A stretch of DNA of 64,000 nt from Croceicoccus sp. Ery15 (GTDB lineage: Bacteria; Pseudomonadota; Alphaproteobacteria; Sphingomonadales; Sphingomonadaceae). The position numbers were made by a program, and so were the translations under genes. The stretch's first letter is position 1. Every line of letters begins with the position of its first letter. The notes below the pieces were generated by a model that had not been told where the DNA came from, did no database searches, and was given only the letters and a program-made list of their open reading frames with translations. The stretch spans positions 2,727,501 through 2,791,500 of the forward strand of contig NZ_CP087588.1 of the NCBI RefSeq assembly GCF_020985305.1, given 5' to 3'. Shown here in pieces: positions 1-8,423 of this stretch.

Positions 1-177
1 CAATTCCGCGGATTTCAGCCATTTAGGCGTCCGGACTGAGCCTGACAGCTGCCCCGAACCGCCTTTCGGCCCATGTTTACCCGCCAAACCGATCGTCCGG
101 CGTCGACCTTTCGTCGATTTCCAGGTGCACCCTATATAGGGCTGTCTATTGCAACGCGCCGCCCAGCGAATATCTGC

Positions 178-744
178 ATGGGCCGAAAGGCAGGATCGAC
201 AATCGCCGTGGAGCGGGACAGCCATAGAGAGGATAGCACGACCCGCCCCGCTTCGGGGCTTGAGGCGGCATATCTGCAGAACCGGCCCGCACTCTTGCGA
301 TTCCTGAAGGCGCGCGGCGCGGGCGATGCGGCAGAAGATCTGTTGCAGGAAATCTGGCTGCGTATTCGCAATGCCCCCGCCGGTCCCGTGCCTGCGCCGC
401 TGCCCTATCTCTACCGGATGGCCAATAATGCGATGATCGACCGGCACCGGTCGCTGGCCCAGTCGGCCCGTCGCGATTCGGATTGGGCGGAAACGCAGGC
501 GGAACCGGAGCAGCCCTCTCCCGAATCGGGAGTGGCGGCGCGGCAAGAGGTGGCGCAGCTGCTGCATCTGGTGGACCGGCTGGGCCCGCGCACCGGCGCT
601 ATCCTGCGCCGTCACCGAATCGATGGCCTGTCGCAGCGCGAAGTGGCCGCCGAAATGGGCATCAGCATCAGCACGGTTGAGAGCGATTTGCGAACCGCCT
701 ATCGGGCGCTGCTCGAATGGAAGGAGCGGCGCGATGAGGCATAA
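178..744 (+). CDS. ECF-type RNA polymerase sigma factor, FecI-like
   Basis: This protein probably directs RNA polymerase to a small regulon under control of the FecR-like protein encoded just downstream. Sigma region 2 spans about residues 28-92 (RALLRFLKAR-type start, then AEDLLQEIWLRI and LYRMANNAMIDRHR). Region 4 spans about 124-182, with the helix-turn-helix LSQREVAAEMGISISTVESD. The length, 188 aa from this ATG, is normal for the family. The start is uncertain: the frame is open upstream to an ATG at 73, and a GTG at 208 with AGGCAGGA before it is an alternative. Only 38 nt separate it from fecR, so the two are probably cotranscribed. The target promoters cannot be told from the sequence. 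Confidence 0.88.
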   Translation: MGRKAGSTIAVERDSHREDSTTRPASGLEAAYLQNRPALLRFLKARGAGDAAEDLLQEIWLRIRNAPAGPVPAPLPYLYRMANNAMIDRHRSLAQSARRDSDWAETQAEPEQPSPESGVAARQEVAQLLHLVDRLGPRTGAILRRHRIDGLSQREVAAEMGISISTVESDLRTAYRALLEWKERRDEA

Positions 745-782
745 GGCAAATGTCTCCGTCTCCTTGGGCAAAGGAGCGTGCC

Positions 783-1700
783 ATGGCGATTGACGAAACC
801 ATCCGCGAACAGGCGCTGGATTGGGCAGTGCGGACGGGCGACCCCGCATTCGACGATTGGGAATCGTTCACGCTGTGGCTGGAACGCGATCCCGCGCATG
901 CCGATGCCTATGACCGGATCGCCGCCGCCACGGAAGAAGCGGGCGCAATACTGGCCGCGACTCGGCCTGCGAACGACGATTTCGTGCCCGCACCGCCAAG
1001 CCGGCGCCGTTGGATGGGGGGCGTTCTGGCCATGGCGCTGGTCGCGGTGGTCAGCCTTGCCCTGTGGCGGCAGACCGCCCCCGACCTTTATACGGTGGAA
1101 ACCGCGCCCGGCACGATGCAACTGGTCGATCTGGGCGAAGGGACGAAGGTCGAGATCGCGGGCGGATCGCGCGTGGCGTTCGATCGCAGGGATGCGCGCT
1201 ATGCCAGCCTGGAACAGGGACGCGCCCTGTTCACCGTGCGCCATGACGAAAACGCGCCCTTCCGCGTGACGGTCGGGCAGGACCGGATCGTCGATGTCGG
1301 CACGGTGTTCGACGTGCGCCTCGACGATGCGGCATTCAGCGTCGCCGTTTCCGAAGGGGCGGTACAGTTCAATCCCGACAGGCAGAATGTCCATGTGGCC
1401 GCGGGACAGATATTGTCGCGCGGCGCTGACGGCTATCGCCTTGGCAGCGTCGATATCGCGCAGGTCGGGGACTGGCGCGCAGGTCGGCTCAGTTTCGATG
1501 GCGAAAGCCTTGGCGCGGTGGCGATGGAGCTGGAGCGCGCGACCGGATTGTCCTTTGCCGTCGATCCGGCCAGTGCGAACCGGCCGGTCACCGGATCGAT
1601 ACTGGTCGAACCGGTGCGCGACGATCCGGCCAGCCTTGGCCCGATGCTGGATGTCGGCATCACGCAGCAATCGGGCACATGGGTGATCGGCACGCGGTAA
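783..1700 (+). CDS. FecR-like anti-sigma/transmembrane signal transducer
   Basis: Inner-membrane regulator expected to pass a signal from the outer-membrane receptor to the ECF sigma factor. Residues 10-50 form the N-terminal cytoplasmic sigma-binding domain (ALDWAVRTGD, then WLERDPAHADAYDRI, DUF4880 type). One membrane segment lies at about 77-95, the FecR domain at about 100-200, and an STN-like C-terminal domain (DUF4974 type) at about 235-305. The ATG at 783 was chosen because AAGGAG lies at 771-776 with 6-nt spacing; the frame is open to an ATG at 750. Its stop overlaps the receptor start as TAATG at 1698-1702, which indicates translational coupling. Confidence 0.9.
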   Translation: MAIDETIREQALDWAVRTGDPAFDDWESFTLWLERDPAHADAYDRIAAATEEAGAILAATRPANDDFVPAPPSRRRWMGGVLAMALVAVVSLALWRQTAPDLYTVETAPGTMQLVDLGEGTKVEIAGGSRVAFDRRDARYASLEQGRALFTVRHDENAPFRVTVGQDRIVDVGTVFDVRLDDAAFSVAVSEGAVQFNPDRQNVHVAAGQILSRGADGYRLGSVDIAQVGDWRAGRLSFDGESLGAVAMELERATGLSFAVDPASANRPVTGSILVEPVRDDPASLGPMLDVGITQQSGTWVIGTR

Positions 1701-4153
1701 TGCGATTGTCGCGCCTGAGCCTTGCTGCGGCCCTGCTGGCCGCACCGCTGGCCGTTCATGCCGGCGAAGCCGAAGTCCCGGCCAAAGGGGTTTCGGCCAA
1801 TGACGTTTCGGCCAATGGCGGGCGCGCAGGGGCAGTGGCGATCAATCTGGCGCGGCAGACCGGCAGCAGCATTATAATCACCGACCCGCGCCTTGCCCGT
1901 CGCAACGTGCCCGCGATCCGCGGACGCATGGCCGCATCCGAAGCGGTCCGCCGCCTTGCCGCCGCGCTGGGCGCCCGCGCGGTGCCGACCGGCGCGCGGT
2001 CGTGGCGGATCGAACCGGCTCCGCCCCGCGCCGCGCCCCGAACCTCCCGCCCAGCCGATGCGGGCAAACCCGCTGCGCCTCCGCCAGAACCGCCCCCACC
2101 AATCGTGGTACAGGCCAGCAAGCGCGATCTGTTGCCGCAACAGATACCGGCGCAAGTCTCGGTACTGGATGGCGGGCTGATCGAACTGGGCGGCAGCGGC
2201 GGCAGCGAAGAGATCACGCGCCGCATTGCCAGCGTATCGTCGACCTATCTGGGCAGCGGGCGCAACAAGCTGTTCATTCGCGGCATCGCGGATTCCAGCT
2301 TTACCGGCCCCACCCAATCGACCGTGGGGCAATATTGGGGCGATCTGCGGCTGAGCTATAACGCGCCCGATCCCGATCTGCGCCTGTCGGACCTTGACCG
2401 TGTCGAAGTGCTGGAAGGGCCGCAGGGCACGCTTTACGGCGCGGGGGCGCTGGGCGGCATCATCCGGATGGTGCCCAATGCGCCGCGCATGGACGATGCC
2501 AGCCTGTCGGGCCAGATCGGCGGATCGCTGACCCAGCACGGGTCGCCCGGCGGCGATGCCAGCCTGACCGCGAATATCCCCGCCACCGACAATATCGCCT
2601 TTCGCGCAACGGTCGATGCGGCATCGCTGGGCGGCTATATCGACAAGCCCGATGCGGGGCGCGACGACGTGAACCGGACGCGGATCGCGGGCGGACGGTT
2701 GACGGGGCGGATCGAGGTGTCGCCCGTCTGGTCGGTCGAGCTGACCGCCCTTGGCCAGACCATCGATGCGCGCGATGCCCAATATGCCGACCGCGGCGAT
2801 CCGCCGCTGACCAGCACTGCCGCGGTGACCGAGGGGGCGGATATCGATTACGCGCTTGGCAGCGTGGTCGTGGACGGCGCGTTCGGGGGTATCCGCTTCC
2901 GCTCTACCACCGGCATCGTGCATCAGGATCTTGAGGAGCGGTACGACGCCGCCACCGGAATGTCGCCCGACCGGCTGTTCGTACAGTCGAACCGCGCGCG
3001 CATGGTGGCCAATGAAACGCGGCTGTGGTCGCCCGAAAGCCGTGGTTTCAGCTGGCTGGTCGGCACCAGCCTGACCCATAGCGAAAGCGATATCCGCCGC
3101 GAATTCATCCGCTATGAACCGCCGGTCGAGCCGTTTTCCGAGCTGATCGTCACGATGCGCGCCAATACGCCCGGCGTTACCAATATCGTGGACGAGGCGA
3201 CGCTGTATGGCGAAGCCAGCTACCGGATTGCGCCGGTCATCGTCGCCACGGCGGGCGGGCGGCTGACATGGGCACGGCTGGGCGGCGGGGCCGACGATGT
3301 CGCGCCCGTCATCGCCCCGGCCCTTGTCCTTGCGCGGGCCGAGATTACCGCGCGGCGGACCGAGGTCGATTTCCTCCCCTCGCTTGCGCTGCATGCCGAA
3401 TTGTCGGACCGCGCCTTGCTCTATTCGCGTTACCAGCAGGGGTTCCGCCCGGGCGGGCTGGCCATCGAAAGCGAATTCGTCCGCCGTTTCCGGAACGACC
3501 GCACCTCCACATGGGAAATCGGTGCGCGCTACGGGCGGGCGGGCTCCGGCGCGGGGGCTGGCAGCCCTGCCAGCGGCGATCCGTTCAGCATGGCGGTCAG
3601 CCTTTCCTATACCGACTGGCGCGATATTCAGGCCGACTATGTCGATGGCAGCGGCCTGCCCAGCACCGCCAATATCGGCGACGGTCGCATCTGGTCGGCC
3701 AGCCTGTCGGGCGCGGCGGAAGTGGCGCGGGGCCTGTGGATAGAGGCAGGCGCGACATGGAACCATAGCCGCATCGACGAGCCGCAGCCCGAACTGCGCT
3801 CGCGCACGAGGCAGATACCCAATATCGCGGAATTCGCAGGGCGGTTGGGCGTGAACTACAGCGCGCCGGTCGGCCGCGACTGGTGGCTGACGGCAGATGG
3901 CTGGGCCAGCTATGTCGGCCCTTCGCACCTTGGCATCGGGCCTGAACTGGGCGAGCGGCAGGGCGATTACCTCGACAGCGGGATCGATGTGCGGATCGGC
4001 AGCGACGATTTGGGTATCACGCTGGGCATTTCGAACCTGGCCGACATGCGCGGCAACCGTTTCTCGCTCGGCACGCCGTTCAGCGACAACCGCGATCAGG
4101 TGACCCCGCTGCGCCCGCGCACGATCAGGCTGGGCATCGACCGCAGGTTCTGA
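1700..4153 (+). CDS. TonB-dependent outer-membrane receptor with STN signalling domain
   Basis: Outer-membrane gated transporter of the FecA transducer class. In order: signal peptide ending near residue 21 (LAVHA), STN domain at about 44-105 (AVAINLARQTGSSIIITD), a Pro/Ala-rich linker at 107-134, a TonB-box-like segment (PIVVQAS), a plug at about 145-260 containing VEVLEGPQGTLYGAGALGG, and a 22-strand-type barrel ending in Phe at residue 817. The STN domain plus the adjacent sigma/anti-sigma genes argue that ligand binding induces its own operon. The ligand is unknown: no siderophore, heme or vitamin genes adjoin it. Its start overlaps the fecR stop by one base. A short direct repeat encodes VSANDVSANG near the mature N-terminus. 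Confidence 0.93.
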   Translation: MRLSRLSLAAALLAAPLAVHAGEAEVPAKGVSANDVSANGGRAGAVAINLARQTGSSIIITDPRLARRNVPAIRGRMAASEAVRRLAAALGARAVPTGARSWRIEPAPPRAAPRTSRPADAGKPAAPPPEPPPPIVVQASKRDLLPQQIPAQVSVLDGGLIELGGSGGSEEITRRIASVSSTYLGSGRNKLFIRGIADSSFTGPTQSTVGQYWGDLRLSYNAPDPDLRLSDLDRVEVLEGPQGTLYGAGALGGIIRMVPNAPRMDDASLSGQIGGSLTQHGSPGGDASLTANIPATDNIAFRATVDAASLGGYIDKPDAGRDDVNRTRIAGGRLTGRIEVSPVWSVELTALGQTIDARDAQYADRGDPPLTSTAAVTEGADIDYALGSVVVDGAFGGIRFRSTTGIVHQDLEERYDAATGMSPDRLFVQSNRARMVANETRLWSPESRGFSWLVGTSLTHSESDIRREFIRYEPPVEPFSELIVTMRANTPGVTNIVDEATLYGEASYRIAPVIVATAGGRLTWARLGGGADDVAPVIAPALVLARAEITARRTEVDFLPSLALHAELSDRALLYSRYQQGFRPGGLAIESEFVRRFRNDRTSTWEIGARYGRAGSGAGAGSPASGDPFSMAVSLSYTDWRDIQADYVDGSGLPSTANIGDGRIWSASLSGAAEVARGLWIEAGATWNHSRIDEPQPELRSRTRQIPNIAEFAGRLGVNYSAPVGRDWWLTADGWASYVGPSHLGIGPELGERQGDYLDSGIDVRIGSDDLGITLGISNLADMRGNRFSLGTPFSDNRDQVTPLRPRTIRLGIDRRF

Positions 4154-4254
4154 ATCTTCCGGTTCGGGCTTTTTCAAATCAGGGTTTTTCGTTCTGGTTT
4201 TTTCAAGGCAGCGCCGCGCCGGCTCCGTCTGACGGATCGTAACCGATCTGAAGG

Positions 4255-7200
4255 ATGCCCAGAACCGTGCGTAACCTGCTTTGCTCTACCGCCTTTGCCG
4301 CCATCGCCATCGCCTCGACAACGGCCGGCGCCAAGGATGTCACCGATGCGCGCACCGCGCCGATTGCCACCTCGACCGTCAATGAAGGGGCGGCGGATGC
4401 GATCAATATCACCAGCAATGGCTCTGTCACCGTGAATGGCGGCACGGCAGTGACGATGGACAGCAACCATAAGGTCACCAATGGCGGCAAGATCGCCATT
4501 TCCAACGCCGACGGCGCGACCGGCATCGGCGCGGCGGCAGGCACCAGCGGCGATATCGTCAATACCGGCACGATCACGATCGACGAACCCTATGCGCCCA
4601 AGGACGACGATAATGACGGCGACCTCGACGGTCCCTTCGCGCTGGGCAGCAACCGCTATGGCATTCGCACCATGGGCGCGCATGACGGCAAGATCGTCAA
4701 CAGCGGCACCATTACCATCGAGGGCAACGATTCGGCCGGCATCGCGCTGGGCGGCACGCTGACCGGCGATCTGGTGCATGACGGCAAGACCAGCGTGCTG
4801 GGCGACCGCAGCATCGGCGTGGACGCGCAGGCCATTAACGGCAAGGTCCGGCTGGCGGGCACGGTCGAGGCCAGGGGCGAGGACGCCATCGGCGCGCGCT
4901 TTGGCGGCGATGTGTCGGGCGCGATGGTGGTGCAGGGCACGATCAGCGCCAGCGGCTATCGCTATACCAGCGCACCGGCCAATGCGACCAAGCTGGACGC
5001 CGACGACCTGCTGCAAGGCGGCCCCGCCATCAGCATCGAGGGTAATGTCGGCGGCGGCATCATCCTGGCCATCGCGCCCAAGGACAGCGATCCGGCCAAT
5101 AATGACGAGGATTCCGACGGGATCGAGGATTCCAAGGAAGGTTCGGCCAAGGTGACATCCTTTGGCAAGGCGGCGGCGATCTCCATCGGATCGGCGGACC
5201 GCGATATCGCGATCGGCGAGGTGGCAGGCACGGCCAGCAAATTCGGCCTGATCGTCGACGGCATCGCCGAAGGGCGCGGCGTCTATACCGGCGTGGACGC
5301 GAACGGGATCGCTATCGGCGGACAGGGGCATGGCGTCACCATCGCCAATGGCATCGGCATTTCGGGCGGCGTCGGCGCATTGTCGAACGGCGCGAATGCC
5401 ACCGCGCTGCGCCTTGGCGCGGGGGCCAGCACGCCGCTGCTGCAGAATTCCGGCACGATAGAGGCGCGCGGCTCCTCTGCCGCCAATACGCGCGCCGTCG
5501 CCGTGCTGGTCGAACAGGGTGCCAGCCTGCCGACGGTAAAGAACAGCGGATCGATCAAGGCCGTCGCTACGGCAGAGGACGGTACCGCCGTCGCCATCCG
5601 CGATGCCAGCGGCACGCTGTCCCTGATCGAGAATGCGGGCAGCATTTCGGCTACCGGCGCCAAGGCGGGCACGGGACGCAACATCGCCATCGACCTGTCC
5701 GCTGCCAATGGCGATACGACCGTGCGCCAGACGCAGGTCGCATCGGGCCATGCCGCGCCTGCCATCACGGGCGATGTGCTGTTCGCGGGCGGCGACGACG
5801 TGCTCGATCTGGCAGACGGCACGCTGACCGGCGACGTCCACTTTGGCGCAGGCGACGATGCATTGCGGCTGAGCGGCGATGCGGTCCAGACGGGCAAGGT
5901 GTCGTTCGGCACCGGCACTTCGGAAATGACGCTGGCCGGAACCTCCAGCTTTATCGGCAGCGCCGATTTCGGCGGCGGCGCGGGCACGCTGGCACTGTCG
6001 GGCAATTCGTTCTTTTCCGGCGAACTGGCGAACAGCGGCAATCTGGCCGTCAGCGTTGCCAGCGGCACGCTCGACATCAACAAGCCCGCCAGCATCGCAT
6101 CGCTGTCGGTCGGGGAAACCGGCATGCTGATCGCTACGCTCGACAGCGCGGCGGGTAGCGGCACGGCGATTACCGTCGCGGGCACCGCCAGCTTTGCGGA
6201 TGGCGCCAAGCTGGCCCTGCGGCTGGCCGATGTCGCCACGGCAGAGGGCAGCTATAATGTGCTGACCGCCGCGTCGATCACGGGGCTCGACGATCTGGAA
6301 ACGGTCGACACGCTGGTCCCCTATATGTTCAAGGCCGAAATCAGCGAGGATGCGCCCGCCAATACGCTGACGGTCGATGTCGCGCGGCGCACGGTCGCCG
6401 AACTGGGGCTCAACCGTTCGGGCGCGGCGGCCTATGACGCGGTGTTCGCCGCCTTGTCGCAGGACGAGGATATCGAAGGCAGCTTCCTGTCGATCACCGA
6501 TGGCGATGCGTTCCGCCAGACCGTCGCCAGCATGCTGCCCGACCATGCGGGCGGCGTGTTCGAAGGGATCGCACAAGGCGAACGCACGCTGATCCGCCAG
6601 ATGCAGGACCCGGTCAGCCCGATCATCGACGATGGCGCGTTTACCGCCACGCTCAATCTTGCGCTGTGGAACAGCGACAAGGGGCTGGGCGACAGCGGCG
6701 CCTATGATCTGCAGGGCCACGGATTTTCGCTGACCGGCGAATATGACACCGGCTTCGGCCATGTCGGCGCGACCATCGCCAGCCTGTGGAACCAGCATAC
6801 CAACGGCATGGCCAGCGACGTCAAGAACAGCTCTTACGAAGTGGCGGCGCACTGGCGCGGCAATTGGGGGCCGGCTGCCGGTTTCCTGCGCGGCGCGATC
6901 GGCCGGTCGGACATCAAGAGCGAGCGCGTGTTTACCGGCACATCCGATGGCGAGAGCGTGAAACGCACGATCAAGGGTAAGTGGGACGGCGATTTCGTCA
7001 GCTTTGCGGCGGGCGCCTCGGCAGAGGGCGGCTGGCGCTATATCTTCTTCCGCCCGCAAGTGATGGTCGATTACGTCAAGCTGGACGAAGACAGCTATAG
7101 CGAGAGCGGCGGCGACGAAGCGCTCGACCTGACCGTCGACAAGCGCAGCAGCGACGAGCTGGGCCTGAGCGCGGGCATGGTGCTGGGCGCGGATCTGATG

Positions 7201-7473
7201 GGCATGGGTTCGCGCGACAATGGCTGGCTGCGGATCGAGACCGAAGGCGGCTGGCGCGAAGTGCTGGCGGGCGATCTGGGCGGAACCACGGCCCGCTTTG
7301 CCGACGGCGACGATTTCACGCTGCAGGGCGAGACATCGACCAGCGGCTGGTATGGCCGCCTGCGCGTGATGGGCGGCCCCGGCGGCGTCATCATGGGCGG
7401 CGAATTGTCGGCAGAGGAACGGTTCGACAACACTGCCATCGCGCTGCGCGGGAACATGCGCATCGTGTGGTAA
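4255..7473 (+). CDS. Autotransporter-type outer-membrane protein with calcium-loop-like motifs
   Basis: Secreted or surface-displayed type V protein of 1,072 aa. A signal peptide (NLLCSTAFAAIAIASTTAGA) precedes a long Gly/Ser/Thr/Asn-rich passenger with recurrent NSGTITI / GDV-type beta-solenoid turns, and a C-terminal autotransporter barrel from about residue 800 to the terminal Trp. Two Asp-rich loops resemble thrombospondin type 3 calcium sites: DDDNDGDLDG at residues 117-126 and DEDSDGIED at 284-292. No enzymatic domain is recognised in the passenger, so adhesion or a surface-layer role is only a guess. A GTG at 4267 with GAAGGA at 4250-4255 is an attractive alternative start, giving MRNLLCSTAF. 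A strong terminator follows. It lies 101 bp behind the receptor gene and may share its regulation. Confidence 0.85.
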   Translation: MPRTVRNLLCSTAFAAIAIASTTAGAKDVTDARTAPIATSTVNEGAADAINITSNGSVTVNGGTAVTMDSNHKVTNGGKIAISNADGATGIGAAAGTSGDIVNTGTITIDEPYAPKDDDNDGDLDGPFALGSNRYGIRTMGAHDGKIVNSGTITIEGNDSAGIALGGTLTGDLVHDGKTSVLGDRSIGVDAQAINGKVRLAGTVEARGEDAIGARFGGDVSGAMVVQGTISASGYRYTSAPANATKLDADDLLQGGPAISIEGNVGGGIILAIAPKDSDPANNDEDSDGIEDSKEGSAKVTSFGKAAAISIGSADRDIAIGEVAGTASKFGLIVDGIAEGRGVYTGVDANGIAIGGQGHGVTIANGIGISGGVGALSNGANATALRLGAGASTPLLQNSGTIEARGSSAANTRAVAVLVEQGASLPTVKNSGSIKAVATAEDGTAVAIRDASGTLSLIENAGSISATGAKAGTGRNIAIDLSAANGDTTVRQTQVASGHAAPAITGDVLFAGGDDVLDLADGTLTGDVHFGAGDDALRLSGDAVQTGKVSFGTGTSEMTLAGTSSFIGSADFGGGAGTLALSGNSFFSGELANSGNLAVSVASGTLDINKPASIASLSVGETGMLIATLDSAAGSGTAITVAGTASFADGAKLALRLADVATAEGSYNVLTAASITGLDDLETVDTLVPYMFKAEISEDAPANTLTVDVARRTVAELGLNRSGAAAYDAVFAALSQDEDIEGSFLSITDGDAFRQTVASMLPDHAGGVFEGIAQGERTLIRQMQDPVSPIIDDGAFTATLNLALWNSDKGLGDSGAYDLQGHGFSLTGEYDTGFGHVGATIASLWNQHTNGMASDVKNSSYEVAAHWRGNWGPAAGFLRGAIGRSDIKSERVFTGTSDGESVKRTIKGKWDGDFVSFAAGASAEGGWRYIFFRPQVMVDYVKLDEDSYSESGGDEALDLTVDKRSSDELGLSAGMVLGADLMGMGSRDNGWLRIETEGGWREVLAGDLGGTTARFADGDDFTLQGETSTSGWYGRLRVMGGPGGVIMGGELSAEERFDNTAIALRGNMRIVW

Positions 7474-7498
7474 TTCCCGCGCCGTAATGGCCAATCGG

Positions 7499-7537
7499 GG
7501 GGCGGCGCAGCCAGCGGGCAGCGCCGCCCCTTTTTTA
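7499..7537 (+). terminator. Rho-independent terminator after the autotransporter
   Basis: A perfect 10-bp stem (GGGGCGGCGC at 7499-7508 with GCGCCGCCCC at 7521-7530) closes a 12-nt loop and is followed by six T residues at 7531-7536. It ends the upstream transcription unit just before the arsR operators. Confidence 0.93.
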
Positions 7538-7552
7538 TTCGATGTACACTCA

Positions 7553-7570
7553 TTTCGATAATACTCGAAA
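7553..7570. promoter_or_regulatory. arsR: ArsR operator, distal copy
   Basis: TTTCGA-N6-TCGAAA dyad with centre at 7561.5, in the promoter region of arsR. It shares arms and spacer length with the second dyad 49 bp downstream. Assignment to ArsR is inference from position and from the dyad form usual for ArsR/SmtB proteins. Confidence 0.75.
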
Positions 7571-7600
7571 CAACGATTGACTCTCGCCCCGCAGATGTTC

Positions 7601-7620
7601 ATTTCGACCATATTCGAAAT
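7601..7620. promoter_or_regulatory. arsR: ArsR operator, proximal copy
   Basis: Perfect 7-bp inverted repeat ATTTCGA-N6-TCGAAAT, 21 nt upstream of the arsR start at 7641. It is the better conserved of the two dyads and is placed to block transcription of arsR-arsC-acr3. Confidence 0.82.
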
Positions 7621-7640
7621 AAGAGGCCGCGACCCGCACG

Positions 7641-7973
7641 ATGAATGCCGATAACGCACTGACGGCTTTAACCGCTCTGGCACAGGAACACCGGCTCGCG
7701 CTGTTCCGTCTGCTGGTGCAGGCCGGGCAGGACGGTATGGCGGCAGGGGCCATCGCCGATGCGCTGGGCGTGCCGAACAGCTCGCTATCCTTCCACCTTT
7801 CCCAATTGCACGCCGCCGGTCTGGTCGATCAGGAGCGGCAGCACCGTTCGATCATCTATCGCGCCAATTATGCGGCGATGAACGGTCTGGTCGGCTTCCT
7901 TCTGGAAAATTGCTGCGGCGGTGCGGATTGCGTCCAGCCGCCGGTTCAATGCGAAACGGGAACACAGGCATGA
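7641..7973 (+). CDS. arsR: ArsR-family arsenic-responsive repressor
   Basis: Metalloregulator of 110 aa expected to repress the ars operon until trivalent arsenic binds. A winged helix-turn-helix fills residues 10-80, with the recognition region SSLSFHLSQLHAAGLV. Cysteines at 91-92 (ENCC), 97 and 104 cluster at the C-terminus, as in ArsR subgroups whose As(III) site lies outside the DNA-binding helix. The two dyads at 7553-7620 are the likely autoregulatory operators. Its stop overlaps the arsC start as ATGA, so the two are translationally coupled. Confidence 0.93.
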   Translation: MNADNALTALTALAQEHRLALFRLLVQAGQDGMAAGAIADALGVPNSSLSFHLSQLHAAGLVDQERQHRSIIYRANYAAMNGLVGFLLENCCGGADCVQPPVQCETGTQA

Positions 7974-8398
7974 ACGTCGATATCGTCATCTATCACAACC
8001 CGGATTGCGGCACGTCGCGCAATGCGCTGGCCCTGATCCGCAATGCCGGGATCGAGCCGCATGTGATCGAATATCTGAAAACCCCGCCATCGCGTGCGAT
8101 GCTGGAAAGCCTGATCGAACGGGCAGGCATCACGCCGCGCGCATTGCTGCGGCAAAAGGGCACCCCTTATGCGGAGCTTGGACTGGACGATGCCGCCCTG
8201 CCCGACAGCGCGCTGATCGATGCGATGATGGAACACCCGATCCTGATTAACCGCCCGCTGGTCGTCTCGCCCATGGGGGTAAAGCTCTGCCGCCCGTCCG
8301 AAGAAGTGCTCGACATCATTCCGGCCCGCCAGCGCGGCGCTTTTACCAAGGAAGACGGCGAACACATCGTCGACGACAACGGCCTGCGCATCGGCTGA
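7970..8398 (+). CDS. arsC: Arsenate reductase, glutaredoxin-dependent ArsC type
   Basis: Cytoplasmic enzyme reducing arsenate to arsenite with glutathione/glutaredoxin, producing the substrate of the efflux pump encoded next. The catalytic Cys is at position 13 in [11 protein letters not shown], and the fold continues to residue 142, the usual size. [20 protein letters not shown] is the conserved C-terminal segment. The start at 7970 overlaps the arsR stop by 4 nt; the frame is open upstream inside arsR but that extension does not match the family. Confidence 0.94.
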   Translation: MNVDIVIYHNPDCGTSRNALALIRNAGIEPHVIEYLKTPPSRAMLESLIERAGITPRALLRQKGTPYAELGLDDAALPDSALIDAMMEHPILINRPLVVSPMGVKLCRPSEEVLDIIPARQRGAFTKEDGEHIVDDNGLRIG

Positions 8399-8423
8399 CC
8401 CCTTTCGCTTTCAGGATATCGCC

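Noticed and set aside
178..4153. Lasso-peptide uptake locus
   Set aside because: Sigma/anti-sigma/receptor genes accompany lasso clusters in some sphingomonads, but no precursor, processing or isopeptidase gene is visible in this window.
1433..4177. Long antisense frame over the FecR and TonB receptor genes
   Set aside because: Arg/Ala/Gly/His-rich low-information product typical of a shadow frame; the sense genes are certain.
4174..7683. Very long open frame antisense to the autotransporter gene
   Set aside because: It mirrors the codon structure of the plus-strand gene in high-GC DNA, has no family match, signal or ribosome site, and runs through a terminator and the arsR operators.
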